A stretch of 64,000 bases of DNA from Aldehydirespirator sp965117015. Lineage in GTDB: Bacteria; Actinomycetota; Acidimicrobiia; Acidimicrobiales; Aldehydirespiratoraceae. Below the pieces are notes generated by a model. It had not been told where the DNA came from and did not search any database. It worked only from the letters and a program-made list of their open reading frames with translations. How positions within the stretch are numbered: the stretch's first letter is position 1; each line of letters starts with the position of its first letter. The stretch is taken from NCBI GenBank assembly GCA_965117015.1, contig OZ220747.1:558001-622000 (forward strand), in the 5' to 3' direction. A program made the position numbers and the translations under genes. This document shows, piece by piece, positions 25,478-33,708 of the stretch.

Positions 25478-27208
25478 GTGAGTTCTGATCCGACCGCCTC
25501 CGAACTTGTCGAAGACTTCAACGCGGCCATCGCGACATTGACTGCCCCCGGTGGGCCGTTCGGCTGGACCGTGCGTGACGTCAACGGCGTTTCCGTGCGG
25601 GTCTACGACAACGCCATTCCAGACATGCGGGCCGTGTGGGCGATGTCGGCGGCGCACGGCGACAAGGACTACCTCGTGTACGGCGACGAGCGCTACAGCT
25701 ACGCCGAGGCCCACGCCCGAGTGCGAGCCCTGGCCCACCACCTGCGCACCGAGCACGGTGCCGGGCCCGGCACCCGGGTGGCGATCTCGATGCGGAACTA
25801 CCCCGAGTGGGTGCTGTCCCACTGGGCTGCCCTGTCGGTGGGTGCCGCAGTCGTCGGCATGAACTCATGGTGGACCAGACCCGAGATGGAGTTCGCGCTG
25901 AACGACTGCGAGCCTGTCGCGCTGATCGTCGACGGGGAGCGGTTGGAACGGCTCGGACCAGGCCGGTCCGAAGTCCCCCTCATCGTGACCCGCTATGACG
26001 GCGACCTACCTGAATCGGCGGTGCGCTGGGGCGCCGTCGCGGATCCCTCGACGGCGCCCGACACCCTCCCCGACGCGGACATCGACCCCGACGACGACGC
26101 CTTGATCTTCTATACCTCAGGCACGACCGGCACCCCGAAGGGCGCCCAGCTCACCCATCGCGCCGTGGTTCACAACCTGCTCAACATGATCTTCCTCACC
26201 GCCTGCGGAGACGCGGCCCGAGCCCGCCGGATGGCCCGCTCCGGCGACGACGACGGGCCCGCCCCGGAGGCTCCGCCCGTCATAGCCATGCTGCCGGTGC
26301 CGCTGTTCCATGTGACCGGGTGCAACTGCGTGCTGCACACGGTCACGATCGCAGGGGGCTGCCTGGTGATGATGTACCGCTGGGATGCTGCCGAGGCCCT
26401 GCGGCTGATCGAGCGGGAGGGGGTCACCGTCTTCACCGGGGTGCCCAGCATGTCCCGGGAGATGCTGCAGCATCCCGACTGGGAGAACACCGACACGTCG
26501 TCGCTGCGCTCGATGGGCGGCGGCGGCGCGGCCATCCCCACCGACCTGGTGCGACGGATCGACGACGGACTCTCCCAGGGACGCCCCGGCGTCGGCTACG
26601 GGCTGACCGAGACCGCCGGCGTCGCCACCGCCATCAGCAACGAGTTCTACGTGGCCAACCCGTCGTCGGTCGGGCCGCTGGTGCCCTGCATGGAGGCCAA
26701 GATCGTCGACGAGGAGGGGGCGAGGCTCGATCCGGGCCGGCGGGGCGAGCTGCTGTTGCGAGGCCCGAACGTGATGAAGGGCTACCTGAACCGGCCCGAC
26801 GCGACCGCCGAGGCCATAGTCGACGGTTGGTTCCGGACCGGCGACATTGCCGAGATCGATGCCGACGGGTGGATCTACATCAAGGACCGGATCAAGGACG
26901 TGGTGATCCGCGGCGGGGAGAACATCCACTGCTCGGAGGTTGAGAGCGCCATCTACGAACTGGACGAGGTCGCCGAGGCCGCCGTGTTCGGCCTGCCGGA
27001 CGAGCGTCTGGGCGAGGAGGTGGCGGCCGCGGTGGTGCTCGCCCCCGGCGCCGAGCTCGACGAGGCCGCGCTGGCCGAGCATCTCGAAGGCCGTCTGGCC
27101 CGTTTCAAGCATCCCCGCCGGGTGTGGTTTCTCGACGAGCTTCTGCCCCGCAACGCCAACGGCAAGTTCCTCAAGCGCGAGCTGCGCGACCGCTTCGCCC
27201 GATATTGA
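25478..27208 (+). CDS. AMP-dependent acid--CoA ligase
   Basis: A 576-residue class I adenylate-forming enzyme with IFYTSGTTGTPKGAQLTH, GYGLTETAG, LRGPNVMKGYLNRPDAT, GDIAEIDADGWIYIKDRIKDVVIRGGENIHCSEVE and the catalytic-lysine motif NANGKFLKREL. The N-terminus (about 60 residues before the usual start) carries PFGWTVRDVNGVSVRVYDN, seen in steroid- and long-chain-type acyl-CoA ligases of actinobacteria. It forms an acyl-CoA from an unknown acid. GTG 25478 start, divergent from psuG. It is convergent with the aminotransferase (stops 51 bases apart). Confidence 0.9.
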   Translation: MSSDPTASELVEDFNAAIATLTAPGGPFGWTVRDVNGVSVRVYDNAIPDMRAVWAMSAAHGDKDYLVYGDERYSYAEAHARVRALAHHLRTEHGAGPGTRVAISMRNYPEWVLSHWAALSVGAAVVGMNSWWTRPEMEFALNDCEPVALIVDGERLERLGPGRSEVPLIVTRYDGDLPESAVRWGAVADPSTAPDTLPDADIDPDDDALIFYTSGTTGTPKGAQLTHRAVVHNLLNMIFLTACGDAARARRMARSGDDDGPAPEAPPVIAMLPVPLFHVTGCNCVLHTVTIAGGCLVMMYRWDAAEALRLIEREGVTVFTGVPSMSREMLQHPDWENTDTSSLRSMGGGGAAIPTDLVRRIDDGLSQGRPGVGYGLTETAGVATAISNEFYVANPSSVGPLVPCMEAKIVDEEGARLDPGRRGELLLRGPNVMKGYLNRPDATAEAIVDGWFRTGDIAEIDADGWIYIKDRIKDVVIRGGENIHCSEVESAIYELDEVAEAAVFGLPDERLGEEVAAAVVLAPGAELDEAALAEHLEGRLARFKHPRRVWFLDELLPRNANGKFLKRELRDRFARY

Positions 27209-27259
27209 TGTCGATAGCGGCTCTCCAAGGGCCAATATGTCGCCAATTTCGCGCCAGAG

Positions 27260-28438
27260 TCAGCGAGAGGCCAGCACGGCCAGACGTTCGACCGCTTCGG
27301 TGAGCACTCCGGGCCGCTTGCAGGCCGCGAAGCGCACGAAGGGCGCGCCCAATGCCTTGTCGTCGCACAGCACCTGGACCGGCACGGCCACCACCCCGCA
27401 CCGCTCAGGCAGGGAGCGGCAGAACTCCAGGCCGTCGCTTGCGCCGAGGGGGCGGATGTCGGCGGTGATGTAGTAGGTGCCCTGGGGCACGACCGGCTCG
27501 AAGCCCGCGGCTGACAGCCCATCGCACAGCAGGTCGCGCCGGGCTTGAAGGTCGGCCGCGAGGCCGTCGAAGAACTCGTCGCCGAGGCGCAGCCCGACCG
27601 CCACCGCGGGCTGGAACGGCCCCCCGCTCACGTAGGTGAGCAGCTGCTTGGCCGCCTGAACCGCCCGCACCAGCTCCGGGCGGGCGCAGACCCAGCCGAT
27701 CTTCCATCCGGTGAACGACAGCGTCTTGCCCCCCGACGAGATGGTGACGGTGCGGTCGGCCATGCCGGGCCGGGTGGCCAGCGGCACGTGGGCGTTCTGA
27801 TCGAAGACCAGATGCTCGTACACCTCGTCGGTCACCGCGATCACGTCGTGCTCCACGCACAGGCGGGCGATGATGTCGAGCTCCTCTGGGCTGAACACCT
27901 TGCCGGTGGGGTTGTGCGGGGAGTTGAGCAGCAGCATCCGGGTGCGGGGGCCGAAGGCGGCCGCCAGCTCGTCGGGATCGAATGTGTAGGCGGGCGGCCG
28001 CAACTGCACCAAGCGATACGTGGCGCCGGCCATGGAGATGTCGGCCGGGTAGATGTCGAAGTAGGGCTCGAAGGTCACCACCTCGTCGCCGGGCCCGGTC
28101 AAAGCGAGGATCGACGCGGTGATGGCCTCGGTGGCGCCCGCGGTGATCAGAACCTCGGTGTCGGGATCGAACTCCAGGCCCCAGAACCGCCTCTGGTGCT
28201 CGGCCACGGCCTGACGCAGCACCTGGTGGCCGATGCCGGGCGGGTACTGGTTGAACTCGCCGCTGATGGCTTCTATGGCGGCCTCGGCCACCGCAGCCGG
28301 CCCGTCGGTGTCGGGAAAGCCCTGGCCCAGGTTGATGGCACCGGTGCGGACCGCCAGGGCCGACATCTCCGCGAACACCGATGCCCCGCCGAAGGGCTGG
28401 AGGCGGTCGCACAGATAGGGCAGGCGTTCGCCGGTCAT
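27260..28438 (-). CDS. Class I/II aminotransferase (YbdL/kynurenine-aminotransferase-like)
   Basis: A 392-residue fold-type I aminotransferase. INLGQGFPDTDGP, FNQYPPGIGHQVLRQAVAEHQRRFWG, ITAGATEAI, NSPHNPTGKVFS, TDEVYEHLVFD and the Lys-bearing SSGGKTLSFTGWKIGW mark it. The N-terminal pattern and G-Q-G-F-P motif fit the group of YbdL methionine aminotransferase, kynurenine aminotransferase and DapC. The amino donor is uncertain. ATG 28438 is used; a GTG two codons upstream is equally possible. It is not in an obvious operon: 152 bases separate it from the TlpA-like gene upstream. Confidence 0.88.
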   Translation of the reverse strand: MTGERLPYLCDRLQPFGGASVFAEMSALAVRTGAINLGQGFPDTDGPAAVAEAAIEAISGEFNQYPPGIGHQVLRQAVAEHQRRFWGLEFDPDTEVLITAGATEAITASILALTGPGDEVVTFEPYFDIYPADISMAGATYRLVQLRPPAYTFDPDELAAAFGPRTRMLLLNSPHNPTGKVFSPEELDIIARLCVEHDVIAVTDEVYEHLVFDQNAHVPLATRPGMADRTVTISSGGKTLSFTGWKIGWVCARPELVRAVQAAKQLLTYVSGGPFQPAVAVGLRLGDEFFDGLAADLQARRDLLCDGLSAAGFEPVVPQGTYYITADIRPLGASDGLEFCRSLPERCGVVAVPVQVLCDDKALGAPFVRFAACKRPGVLTEAVERLAVLASR

Positions 28439-28590
28439 CGCCACAGACTACGAGTCCGGCCGCGGGCGACGGGCAGAGGCCGAGCGGGTCGGCCGAGGCT
28501 CGCGGTGCATCGCCGAACATTAGGCGAGGCCGTGGCCCGAGCGGCCCGTGAGCGAAGCGAACAGGAGCGGGAGACTCGGCGGCCGCGGCC

Positions 28591-29280
28591 TCAGCCGGAG
28601 CTGGGCGCGACAAAGTCGAGCAGGAACTCCCAGGCGTCGTCGTTGAGTTCGCCGGCCACTCGGGCCACGACCCTGCCATCGGCGGTGACGAAGACCGTGT
28701 AGGGGAAGCCGTTCAGCCCGTAGGCGTTGCCGATCTCGCTCTCCGCAGAATCCCGCACAACCACGGCGGGCCACTGCTCCTCCTCGAACCAGGCAGACGG
28801 CGGGTAGTTGGGCCTGCCGGAGTCCACCGCGGTGCTGACCGCGATCATCTCCACCCCGGCGGGCAGCTGGTTGTTGGCCATCCAGCCGACGATCCGGGGC
28901 AGCTCCTGCCGGCAGTGCTGGCACCAGTGGGCGAAGAAGCCGATCACTTTGGCCGTGCCGTCGCCGGGCAGCACGCTCACCTCGGTGCCGTCGAAGGACG
29001 TGGCCGCGAACGCGGGGGCCCGCATCTCCATGGCGGGATCGGGCTCCTCGCCCTCGAACCGTGGCAGGGGGGCGCCCTCGATGTTGACGTCGGAGACTTG
29101 GGGCACGTCGGTCTGCTGCTGCTCTGCGTCCCTCGTAGCTGCGTAAGCCACCGCTACCGCCACCAGAACCACGACCCCGGCGATCATCCACTTCAGCAGC
29201 GGATTCGAACCGGAGCCGGCCTGGCCGTCGGACGGGCGGGATCCGCGGCGGGACTTCTGGACGGTGGGCCGGTTGCTCAT
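28591..29280 (-). CDS. TlpA/ResA-like membrane-anchored thioredoxin
   Basis: The 229-residue protein has one N-terminal membrane segment (about residues 31-48) followed by an extracytoplasmic thioredoxin-like domain. The active site is FFAHWCQHC with Cys120 and Cys123, and the cis-proline loop is GFPYTVFV. It probably reduces or oxidises disulfides in exported proteins or acts in cytochrome c maturation. ATG 29280 overlaps the stop of the DsbB-like gene by four bases, so the two are made together. WCQHC differs from the CPPC/CEPC of classic ResA. A partner role with the DsbB-like protein is inferred from the overlap. Confidence 0.88.
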   Translation of the reverse strand: MSNRPTVQKSRRGSRPSDGQAGSGSNPLLKWMIAGVVVLVAVAVAYAATRDAEQQQTDVPQVSDVNIEGAPLPRFEGEEPDPAMEMRAPAFAATSFDGTEVSVLPGDGTAKVIGFFAHWCQHCRQELPRIVGWMANNQLPAGVEMIAVSTAVDSGRPNYPPSAWFEEEQWPAVVVRDSAESEIGNAYGLNGFPYTVFVTADGRVVARVAGELNDDAWEFLLDFVAPSSG

Positions 29281-29795
29281 CGGCCCGACCGTAGCGAAAG
29301 CAGCAGCAGGCCGGCGACCCCGACGAAGCCGCCGCCGGCCATGAACGGGATCGACACGAAACCGAGGCTGTCCACCCACTGGTAGGTGCAGGGAGCGGCC
29401 ACGTCGCAGGTCGAGCCCTGATCGGGAAACAACTGCAGCTGGTAGTGGTACACCGACAGCCCCAGGCCGGCCAGTGCCAGGGGAAGCCCGTACCAGCCGC
29501 CCCGCCGGTCTCGCCGGATCAGAGCCACAGCCAGCACCGGCACCAGGGCGTACATGCAGATCCGCTGGTACCAGCACATCTCGCAGGGCAGGTATCCGGC
29601 GACCTCGGAGTAGTACAGGCTCCCGGCGGTCGACACCGAAGCGATCACCAGCGCCAGCGGCAGCAGGACCGGCCGCAGCTGGCGGGCGCGGGCCGCGGCC
29701 CCCGGAGCCAGCGCGGCGGCTGCGCCCCAGCAGCCGATGAGCAGCGACCCCAGGGCCAGCACCGCGAAGAAATCCGACACCTGACCGACGCTCAC
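29277..29795 (-). CDS. DsbB/BdbC-type disulfide bond formation membrane protein
   Basis: A 172-residue protein with about four or five membrane segments. The quinone-side cysteine pair is PCEMCWYQR (Cys71, Cys74), the hallmark of DsbB/BdbC, and the second extracytoplasmic pair is STCDVAAPC (Cys130, Cys136). It would pass electrons from a thiol oxidase to quinone. The start is GTG 29795. It is the first gene of a two-gene unit with the TlpA-like gene; actinobacteria more often use VKOR for this task, so a DsbB type here is worth noting. It is divergent from the EF-hand-like gene (82 bases). Confidence 0.9.
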   Translation of the reverse strand: MSVGQVSDFFAVLALGSLLIGCWGAAAALAPGAAARARQLRPVLLPLALVIASVSTAGSLYYSEVAGYLPCEMCWYQRICMYALVPVLAVALIRRDRRGGWYGLPLALAGLGLSVYHYQLQLFPDQGSTCDVAAPCTYQWVDSLGFVSIPFMAGGGFVGVAGLLLLSLRSGR

Positions 29796-29840
29796 GTCCC
29801 CAGCCTGCCCCGAACCTGCCCAGATTGCTTCATTCGCGTA

Positions 29841-29877
29841 TTGCTATTTCTATTGACATAGGATTACATTACTTTTC
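29841..29877 (+). promoter_or_regulatory. Probable promoter of the EF-hand-like gene, near-leaderless
   Basis: TTGCTA (29841-29846) and TTACAT (29864-29869) are separated by exactly 17 bases, and the ATG follows eight bases after the -10. The whole stretch from 29820 is AT-rich against a high-GC background and holds no Shine-Dalgarno sequence. Transcription would begin at or just before the start codon. Inference from spacing. Confidence 0.5.
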
Positions 29878-31200
29878 ATGTCAGATCTGATGGCCATGGA
29901 CACGGAGCGAGCGACGGAGTTGCGCCAGCGGATGGAGACCGCAGCCGACGACCTCGACTGGGACGCGCAAGCGCTGGAGGGTCCACTGGCGGAGGCTGCA
30001 TCGCTGCTCGGAAGCCCTCTCCCGGACATCGGTGGCGGTGCCCGCCGGGTGGCCGGCGACCTTCGGGACAGCGCCCTCGACCTTCAGGAGCGCACCCGCA
30101 TGGTGCTGGCCGGGGGACCGGAGATGAACGAGGGTCTGGGCGCGCTGGAGCGCATCCGGGAGCACTTCACCATGATCGAGTCACGGGGCAACCCGGACGA
30201 AGCCGACGGCCTGCTCTCTCGCCGCGACCTGCGATGGGCGGTCCACTCTGCCGACTCGGCCACCGCCGCAGCCGCGGGCTGGCTGCTGGACCACGACCTC
30301 TTCTTCGATCAGGTCGAGACGGCCAAGCACAACAACGACTACCTCGACCGGGTCCACGTGGGCGAATTCGCCTTCGATCCGGACGACCGCGACGGCCTGA
30401 TGAGCCGCGACGACATCGACGCCTTCCTGGACAAGACCGCGGCGTGGTCGGCGCTGCTGCCCCACGCCGCCACTATCGACGCGGCCGGAAGCGGCGCTCC
30501 GGACGGCTCCATGAGCCGGGCCGACTTCGAAGCCTTTCTCAGCGACTACAACCTGACCGCGGACGAGGCGAACGCGGTCCGGCAGGTGCTCGACGACCGC
30601 GCCTACCACACCACCGGCGGCGGGATCGGCTTGGGTGGCGTACTCGACGGCCTGTCGTTCGTGCCCGTCATCGGCGATGTCATCGACGGCGCCCGCTCGA
30701 TCTACTACTCGCTTCACGGCGACTGGGAAACGGCCTCGCTGTTCGCTCTGGGCCTGGTTCCCCTGCCGGGGCTGTCGTCGTCGGGTCTGCGGGGGGCCAA
30801 GAAGGTGGTGGACAGGGTGCTAGCCGAGGCCCGCGCGGGCGGCATGACGGCTGGGAGCAGGATGGCAGCACGGTTGGCCATGAAGGGCACCGCGGCCAAC
30901 TACGCGGCGTACGAGGGCGCTCAGCAGGCCAGCGGCGCGCTCGACCGCGACCTCGACGTCGACGAGTCGGTCGGCTACGTGCTCGACGATGTGCTCGGTC
31001 CCCAGATCGAAGACCTCCTTGAAGAGGACCTCGACCCGCGGCTCCGCGCGCTGCTCACCGACCGGTTGGAGCAGTCCCTCAACGACCGGCTGGACCTCGA
31101 CACCCGGGTGCGTCTGTCGGAGGTCAACACGGCGATCGCCCGCCGCATCGCCGAGCACCACGCCTTCGAGGCCATCTTCCGCAGCATGCAACCCGGCTGA
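29878..31200 (+). CDS. Calcium-loop protein resembling the N-part of polymorphic toxins
   Basis: I do not recognise this 440-residue protein as a whole. Residues 1-100 are helical and look like an LXG/WXG-type N-terminus. Three EF-hand-like loops follow, each ending in D-G-x-[LM]-S-R-x-D-[LIF]: about 105-117, 167-180 and 205-217. Residues 250-300 form a glycine-rich hydrophobic segment, LSFVPVIGDVIDGARSIYY then GDWETASLFALGLVPLPG, very like the 'pre-toxin' segment found between trafficking and toxin domains in polymorphic toxins. Residues 330-440 are acidic and helical and do not match a toxin fold I know. No immunity gene or ESX genes are adjacent. Possibly secreted; function unknown. Confidence 0.6.
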   Translation: MSDLMAMDTERATELRQRMETAADDLDWDAQALEGPLAEAASLLGSPLPDIGGGARRVAGDLRDSALDLQERTRMVLAGGPEMNEGLGALERIREHFTMIESRGNPDEADGLLSRRDLRWAVHSADSATAAAAGWLLDHDLFFDQVETAKHNNDYLDRVHVGEFAFDPDDRDGLMSRDDIDAFLDKTAAWSALLPHAATIDAAGSGAPDGSMSRADFEAFLSDYNLTADEANAVRQVLDDRAYHTTGGGIGLGGVLDGLSFVPVIGDVIDGARSIYYSLHGDWETASLFALGLVPLPGLSSSGLRGAKKVVDRVLAEARAGGMTAGSRMAARLAMKGTAANYAAYEGAQQASGALDRDLDVDESVGYVLDDVLGPQIEDLLEEDLDPRLRALLTDRLEQSLNDRLDLDTRVRLSEVNTAIARRIAEHHAFEAIFRSMQPG

Positions 31201-31202
31201 AC

Positions 31203-31227
31203 CGGCCCGATCTGAGAACTCGGGCCG
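31203..31227. terminator. Bidirectional terminator-like hairpin
   Basis: CGGCCCGA (31203-31210) and TCGGGCCG (31220-31227) are perfect complements with a nine-base loop. The hairpin fills the 28-base gap between convergent stops at 31200 and 31229. Confidence 0.7.
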
Positions 31228-31228
31228 T

Positions 31229-32773
31229 TCAGCGCAGGATGCGGGTCTTGCCGAAGATGGTGCCGTAGAGCAGGCGGCCGTCGTCGTCGACGGTGACCCC
31301 GCCGCCGAGGGTGTTGTAGCGCGACCCGCCCACCACGTAGTGGAAGCGGCTCTCGCCGGTGGTCCAGTCGACGGCCTCGATGGTCCAGCGTCCGTCGCGG
31401 GTGCCGCACGTGTACACCAGATCCGACTCCTGAGCGACGAAGGGCACCGAGTTGGGTGAGGACACCTCCGTGTTGACCCACGCCTCCCGCAGGCGCCGCT
31501 CGGCCGGATCCCACTCATACTTGTGCAGCCCGTAGGGCGTGTAGGTGGGTTTGTGCCCCAGGAAGAAGCAGAACATGCGAGACCGGGTGGCCGGCCAGCC
31601 GTCGGGCAGCGAGGCGGGCTCGTTGTTGACGGTCATGGCGCCGTAGCCCGACACGGTGATCGACTGCTCGGTCTTGATCTCGGTGCGGGTGGGGTCGCCC
31701 ATGTGGGCCTGTCCCATCCCCGCGATCCGCCGTGACGGGGCGCCGGGGAGCTGCTCCCAGTCCTCGGGGATCTCGTCGCGCCACAGCAGGGTGATGTTGA
31801 CCACGTCGTCGCCGTCACCGATCACCACGAAGCGGTCCTCGTCGGGCCCGAAGCCCATCAACGAGGGCGTCGTTCCCGATCCGTCCCCGCCACCGTTGCG
31901 GTAGCGGGCCGACCAGGCCCCGTCGGCGGGGTCGAGCGACAGCCGCTCCCCCGTCCAGACCACCTTGTGGATGGTGTCCACCGAGCTGACGTAGATGCCG
32001 CCGTCGTCGCCGACGCAGGAGCTGGTGCGGACCCATCCGTAGGCGGTCTGGCCGTACCGGGCGGCCCGGTCGGCACAGTGCGCAGCCGCGTCGGTGGCCG
32101 CTCCGGGAAGCTGGATGGCGTCATGGGTGCTGAAGTCGCGGGCTACGCACACCACCCAGCCGTGGTCGGTGGTCATCACCAGCCGGCCGTCGAAGGTGAT
32201 GTTGATCCCCAGGAAGTACCCGTCGATGCCCTCGGGCCGGTACCAGCGGTCGCGCTCGACGATGGGGCTGGCCGGATCTTCGGGGTCGATCTCGACGTAG
32301 GCCGCGGCGTGGTCCTTGCGGCCCAGGAACAGCGTGTGGTCGCAGTCGAGCAGGGAGTAGATGCCGTCGAGGCCGGTCATGAACCGGGCCGCGATCCCTA
32401 TGGCGTGGGCCACGGCATCGTCGCCGTCGAGGTCGTCGAGCCCGGCCTCGAGCACTTCGAGTTCGGCCTGGTCGGTGATGGGCTCGATGCCGGTGGGCAG
32501 GGTGGCGAGCACCTCCAGGGTGTCGTAGTCGAGCTTGGCGATGATCTGGCGGCCGTTGGACCAGATCACCCGCCGGCCGTTGCGGTAGCGCCCCGATGTC
32601 AGGCCGCCGAAATGACCGGGTCCCAGTGGCGTGTACTGGATGTCGGCTGTGCCCAGCACTTCGGTCGGTCCTTCGGGACCCGGGCCCGGTGTGTTGTCCT
32701 GCTGGTCGCAGCGGCCGTGGGCCATGGCGTTGCCGCTGTCGGCCAGATACGGGTTGCGGGGGCCGCTGCGCAT
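31229..32773 (-). CDS. Uncharacterised beta-propeller-like protein
   Basis: A 514-residue protein without a clear family name. Repeating strand patterns of the type 'DGRLVMTTDHGWVV', 'DDGGIYVSSVDTIHKVVW', 'RWTIEAVDWTTGES' and 'DDDGRLLYGTIFGKTRIL' suggest a PQQ- or quinoprotein-like propeller in which each blade ends in a short D-G turn. No signal peptide is evident. ATG 32773 is used; GTG 32782 overlaps the stop of the upstream oxidoreductase (GTGA) and is an equally good start. It is the last gene of a tightly packed run with the LLM oxidoreductase and LigD polymerase domain. No catalytic residues can be assigned. Confidence 0.6.
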   Translation of the reverse strand: MRSGPRNPYLADSGNAMAHGRCDQQDNTPGPGPEGPTEVLGTADIQYTPLGPGHFGGLTSGRYRNGRRVIWSNGRQIIAKLDYDTLEVLATLPTGIEPITDQAELEVLEAGLDDLDGDDAVAHAIGIAARFMTGLDGIYSLLDCDHTLFLGRKDHAAAYVEIDPEDPASPIVERDRWYRPEGIDGYFLGINITFDGRLVMTTDHGWVVCVARDFSTHDAIQLPGAATDAAAHCADRAARYGQTAYGWVRTSSCVGDDGGIYVSSVDTIHKVVWTGERLSLDPADGAWSARYRNGGGDGSGTTPSLMGFGPDEDRFVVIGDGDDVVNITLLWRDEIPEDWEQLPGAPSRRIAGMGQAHMGDPTRTEIKTEQSITVSGYGAMTVNNEPASLPDGWPATRSRMFCFFLGHKPTYTPYGLHKYEWDPAERRLREAWVNTEVSSPNSVPFVAQESDLVYTCGTRDGRWTIEAVDWTTGESRFHYVVGGSRYNTLGGGVTVDDDGRLLYGTIFGKTRILR

Positions 32774-32778
32774 GCCGC

Positions 32779-33708
32779 TCACGCCCCGGCCGCCGCTTCG
32801 AAGGCCTCCACCCAGGGCGCCAGGTACTCCGCAGCCTGGTCGACACCTCGAGGCGATTGCAGATGGACGCGAAGATCGGTCGCTCCCGCGGCGATCAGCT
32901 CGGGAACCGCGGCCATCGTGGGCGTGATCTGGGGTTCGCCGCGATCGTCGCGTGCCAGCTTCACGTTCGCGGCGACCTCGATTCCGGACGGGTCCCGTCC
33001 CGTGGCGGCCACCGCCTCGCGCATCTTGTCTATGCCCGAGGCGATGTCGGCCGCGTCGGGGCCCCACGGGATCCAGCCCGAGCCGAAGCGGGCCAGGCGG
33101 GCCATCGAGCGCCGGTTGACGGTGCCGCTGACCCACACCGGCACGGTTCCGGCGGTCGGCTTGGGCATCTGATGTATGGCCTCGAAGCTCAGCTCCTCGG
33201 TGCTGACCGAGGCTCGCTCTTGGGTCCACAGCGCGTGGCATATCTCCAGGGTGTGGTCGAGCAGGCGGCCCCGGGCCGCGAAGTCCAGGCCGGCGGCCTC
33301 GTACTCCTCCCGCTGCCAGCCCACGCCCACGCCCAGATCCAATCGGCCGCCGGTGAGCACGTCGATGGTGGCCGCCGTCTTGGCCAGCACGATCGGGCGG
33401 CGCAGCGCGGCCAGCAGGATCATGGGGCACAGCCGCACCTGCTCGGTCAGGGCACCGACCATGGCCAGCACGGTCAGCGGCTCCAGCCAGGCCCCGTCCG
33501 GGCCGGTGGGCTGGCGGCCGCCGGCCAGACCACCCAGGGTCGGATCGGCGTAGCGGTCGAGGCGCTCGCCGTGGACCACGTGGTCCGACACCACCAGCCG
33601 GCCGATGCCGGCCCGGTCGGCCGCGACGGCCAGGTCGAACAGGCGCTGCCAGTCGCCGGGCGGCTCGGCTGCGAAGTTGACAAGGTGTATCGACAGGCGT
33701 GGCTTCAT
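32779..33708 (-). CDS. LLM-class (F420-type) oxidoreductase
   Basis: A complete 309-residue luciferase-like oxidoreductase. MKPRLSIHLVNF opens the barrel; LVVSDHVVHG, LTVLAMVGALTEQVRLCPMI, RRPIVLAKTAATIDVLTGGRLDLGVGVGWQREEYEAAG and PVWVSG follow in the usual order. The G-R-L-x-L-G-V-G-x-G-W-x-x-x-E-Y segment is characteristic of F420-dependent members in actinobacteria. Substrate unknown. ATG 33708 overlaps the stop of the LigD-polymerase gene by four bases. The gene is therefore translationally coupled to a DNA-repair type gene with which it has no obvious link. Confidence 0.88.
   Translation of the reverse strand: MKPRLSIHLVNFAAEPPGDWQRLFDLAVAADRAGIGRLVVSDHVVHGERLDRYADPTLGGLAGGRQPTGPDGAWLEPLTVLAMVGALTEQVRLCPMILLAALRRPIVLAKTAATIDVLTGGRLDLGVGVGWQREEYEAAGLDFAARGRLLDHTLEICHALWTQERASVSTEELSFEAIHQMPKPTAGTVPVWVSGTVNRRSMARLARFGSGWIPWGPDAADIASGIDKMREAVAATGRDPSGIEVAANVKLARDDRGEPQITPTMAAVPELIAAGATDLRVHLQSPRGVDQAAEYLAPWVEAFEAAAGA

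Noticed and set aside
28439..28590. Possible small gene between the aminotransferase and TlpA-like genes
   Set aside because: The 152-base gap has no start with a ribosome site and coding-like composition; I see nothing definite in it.
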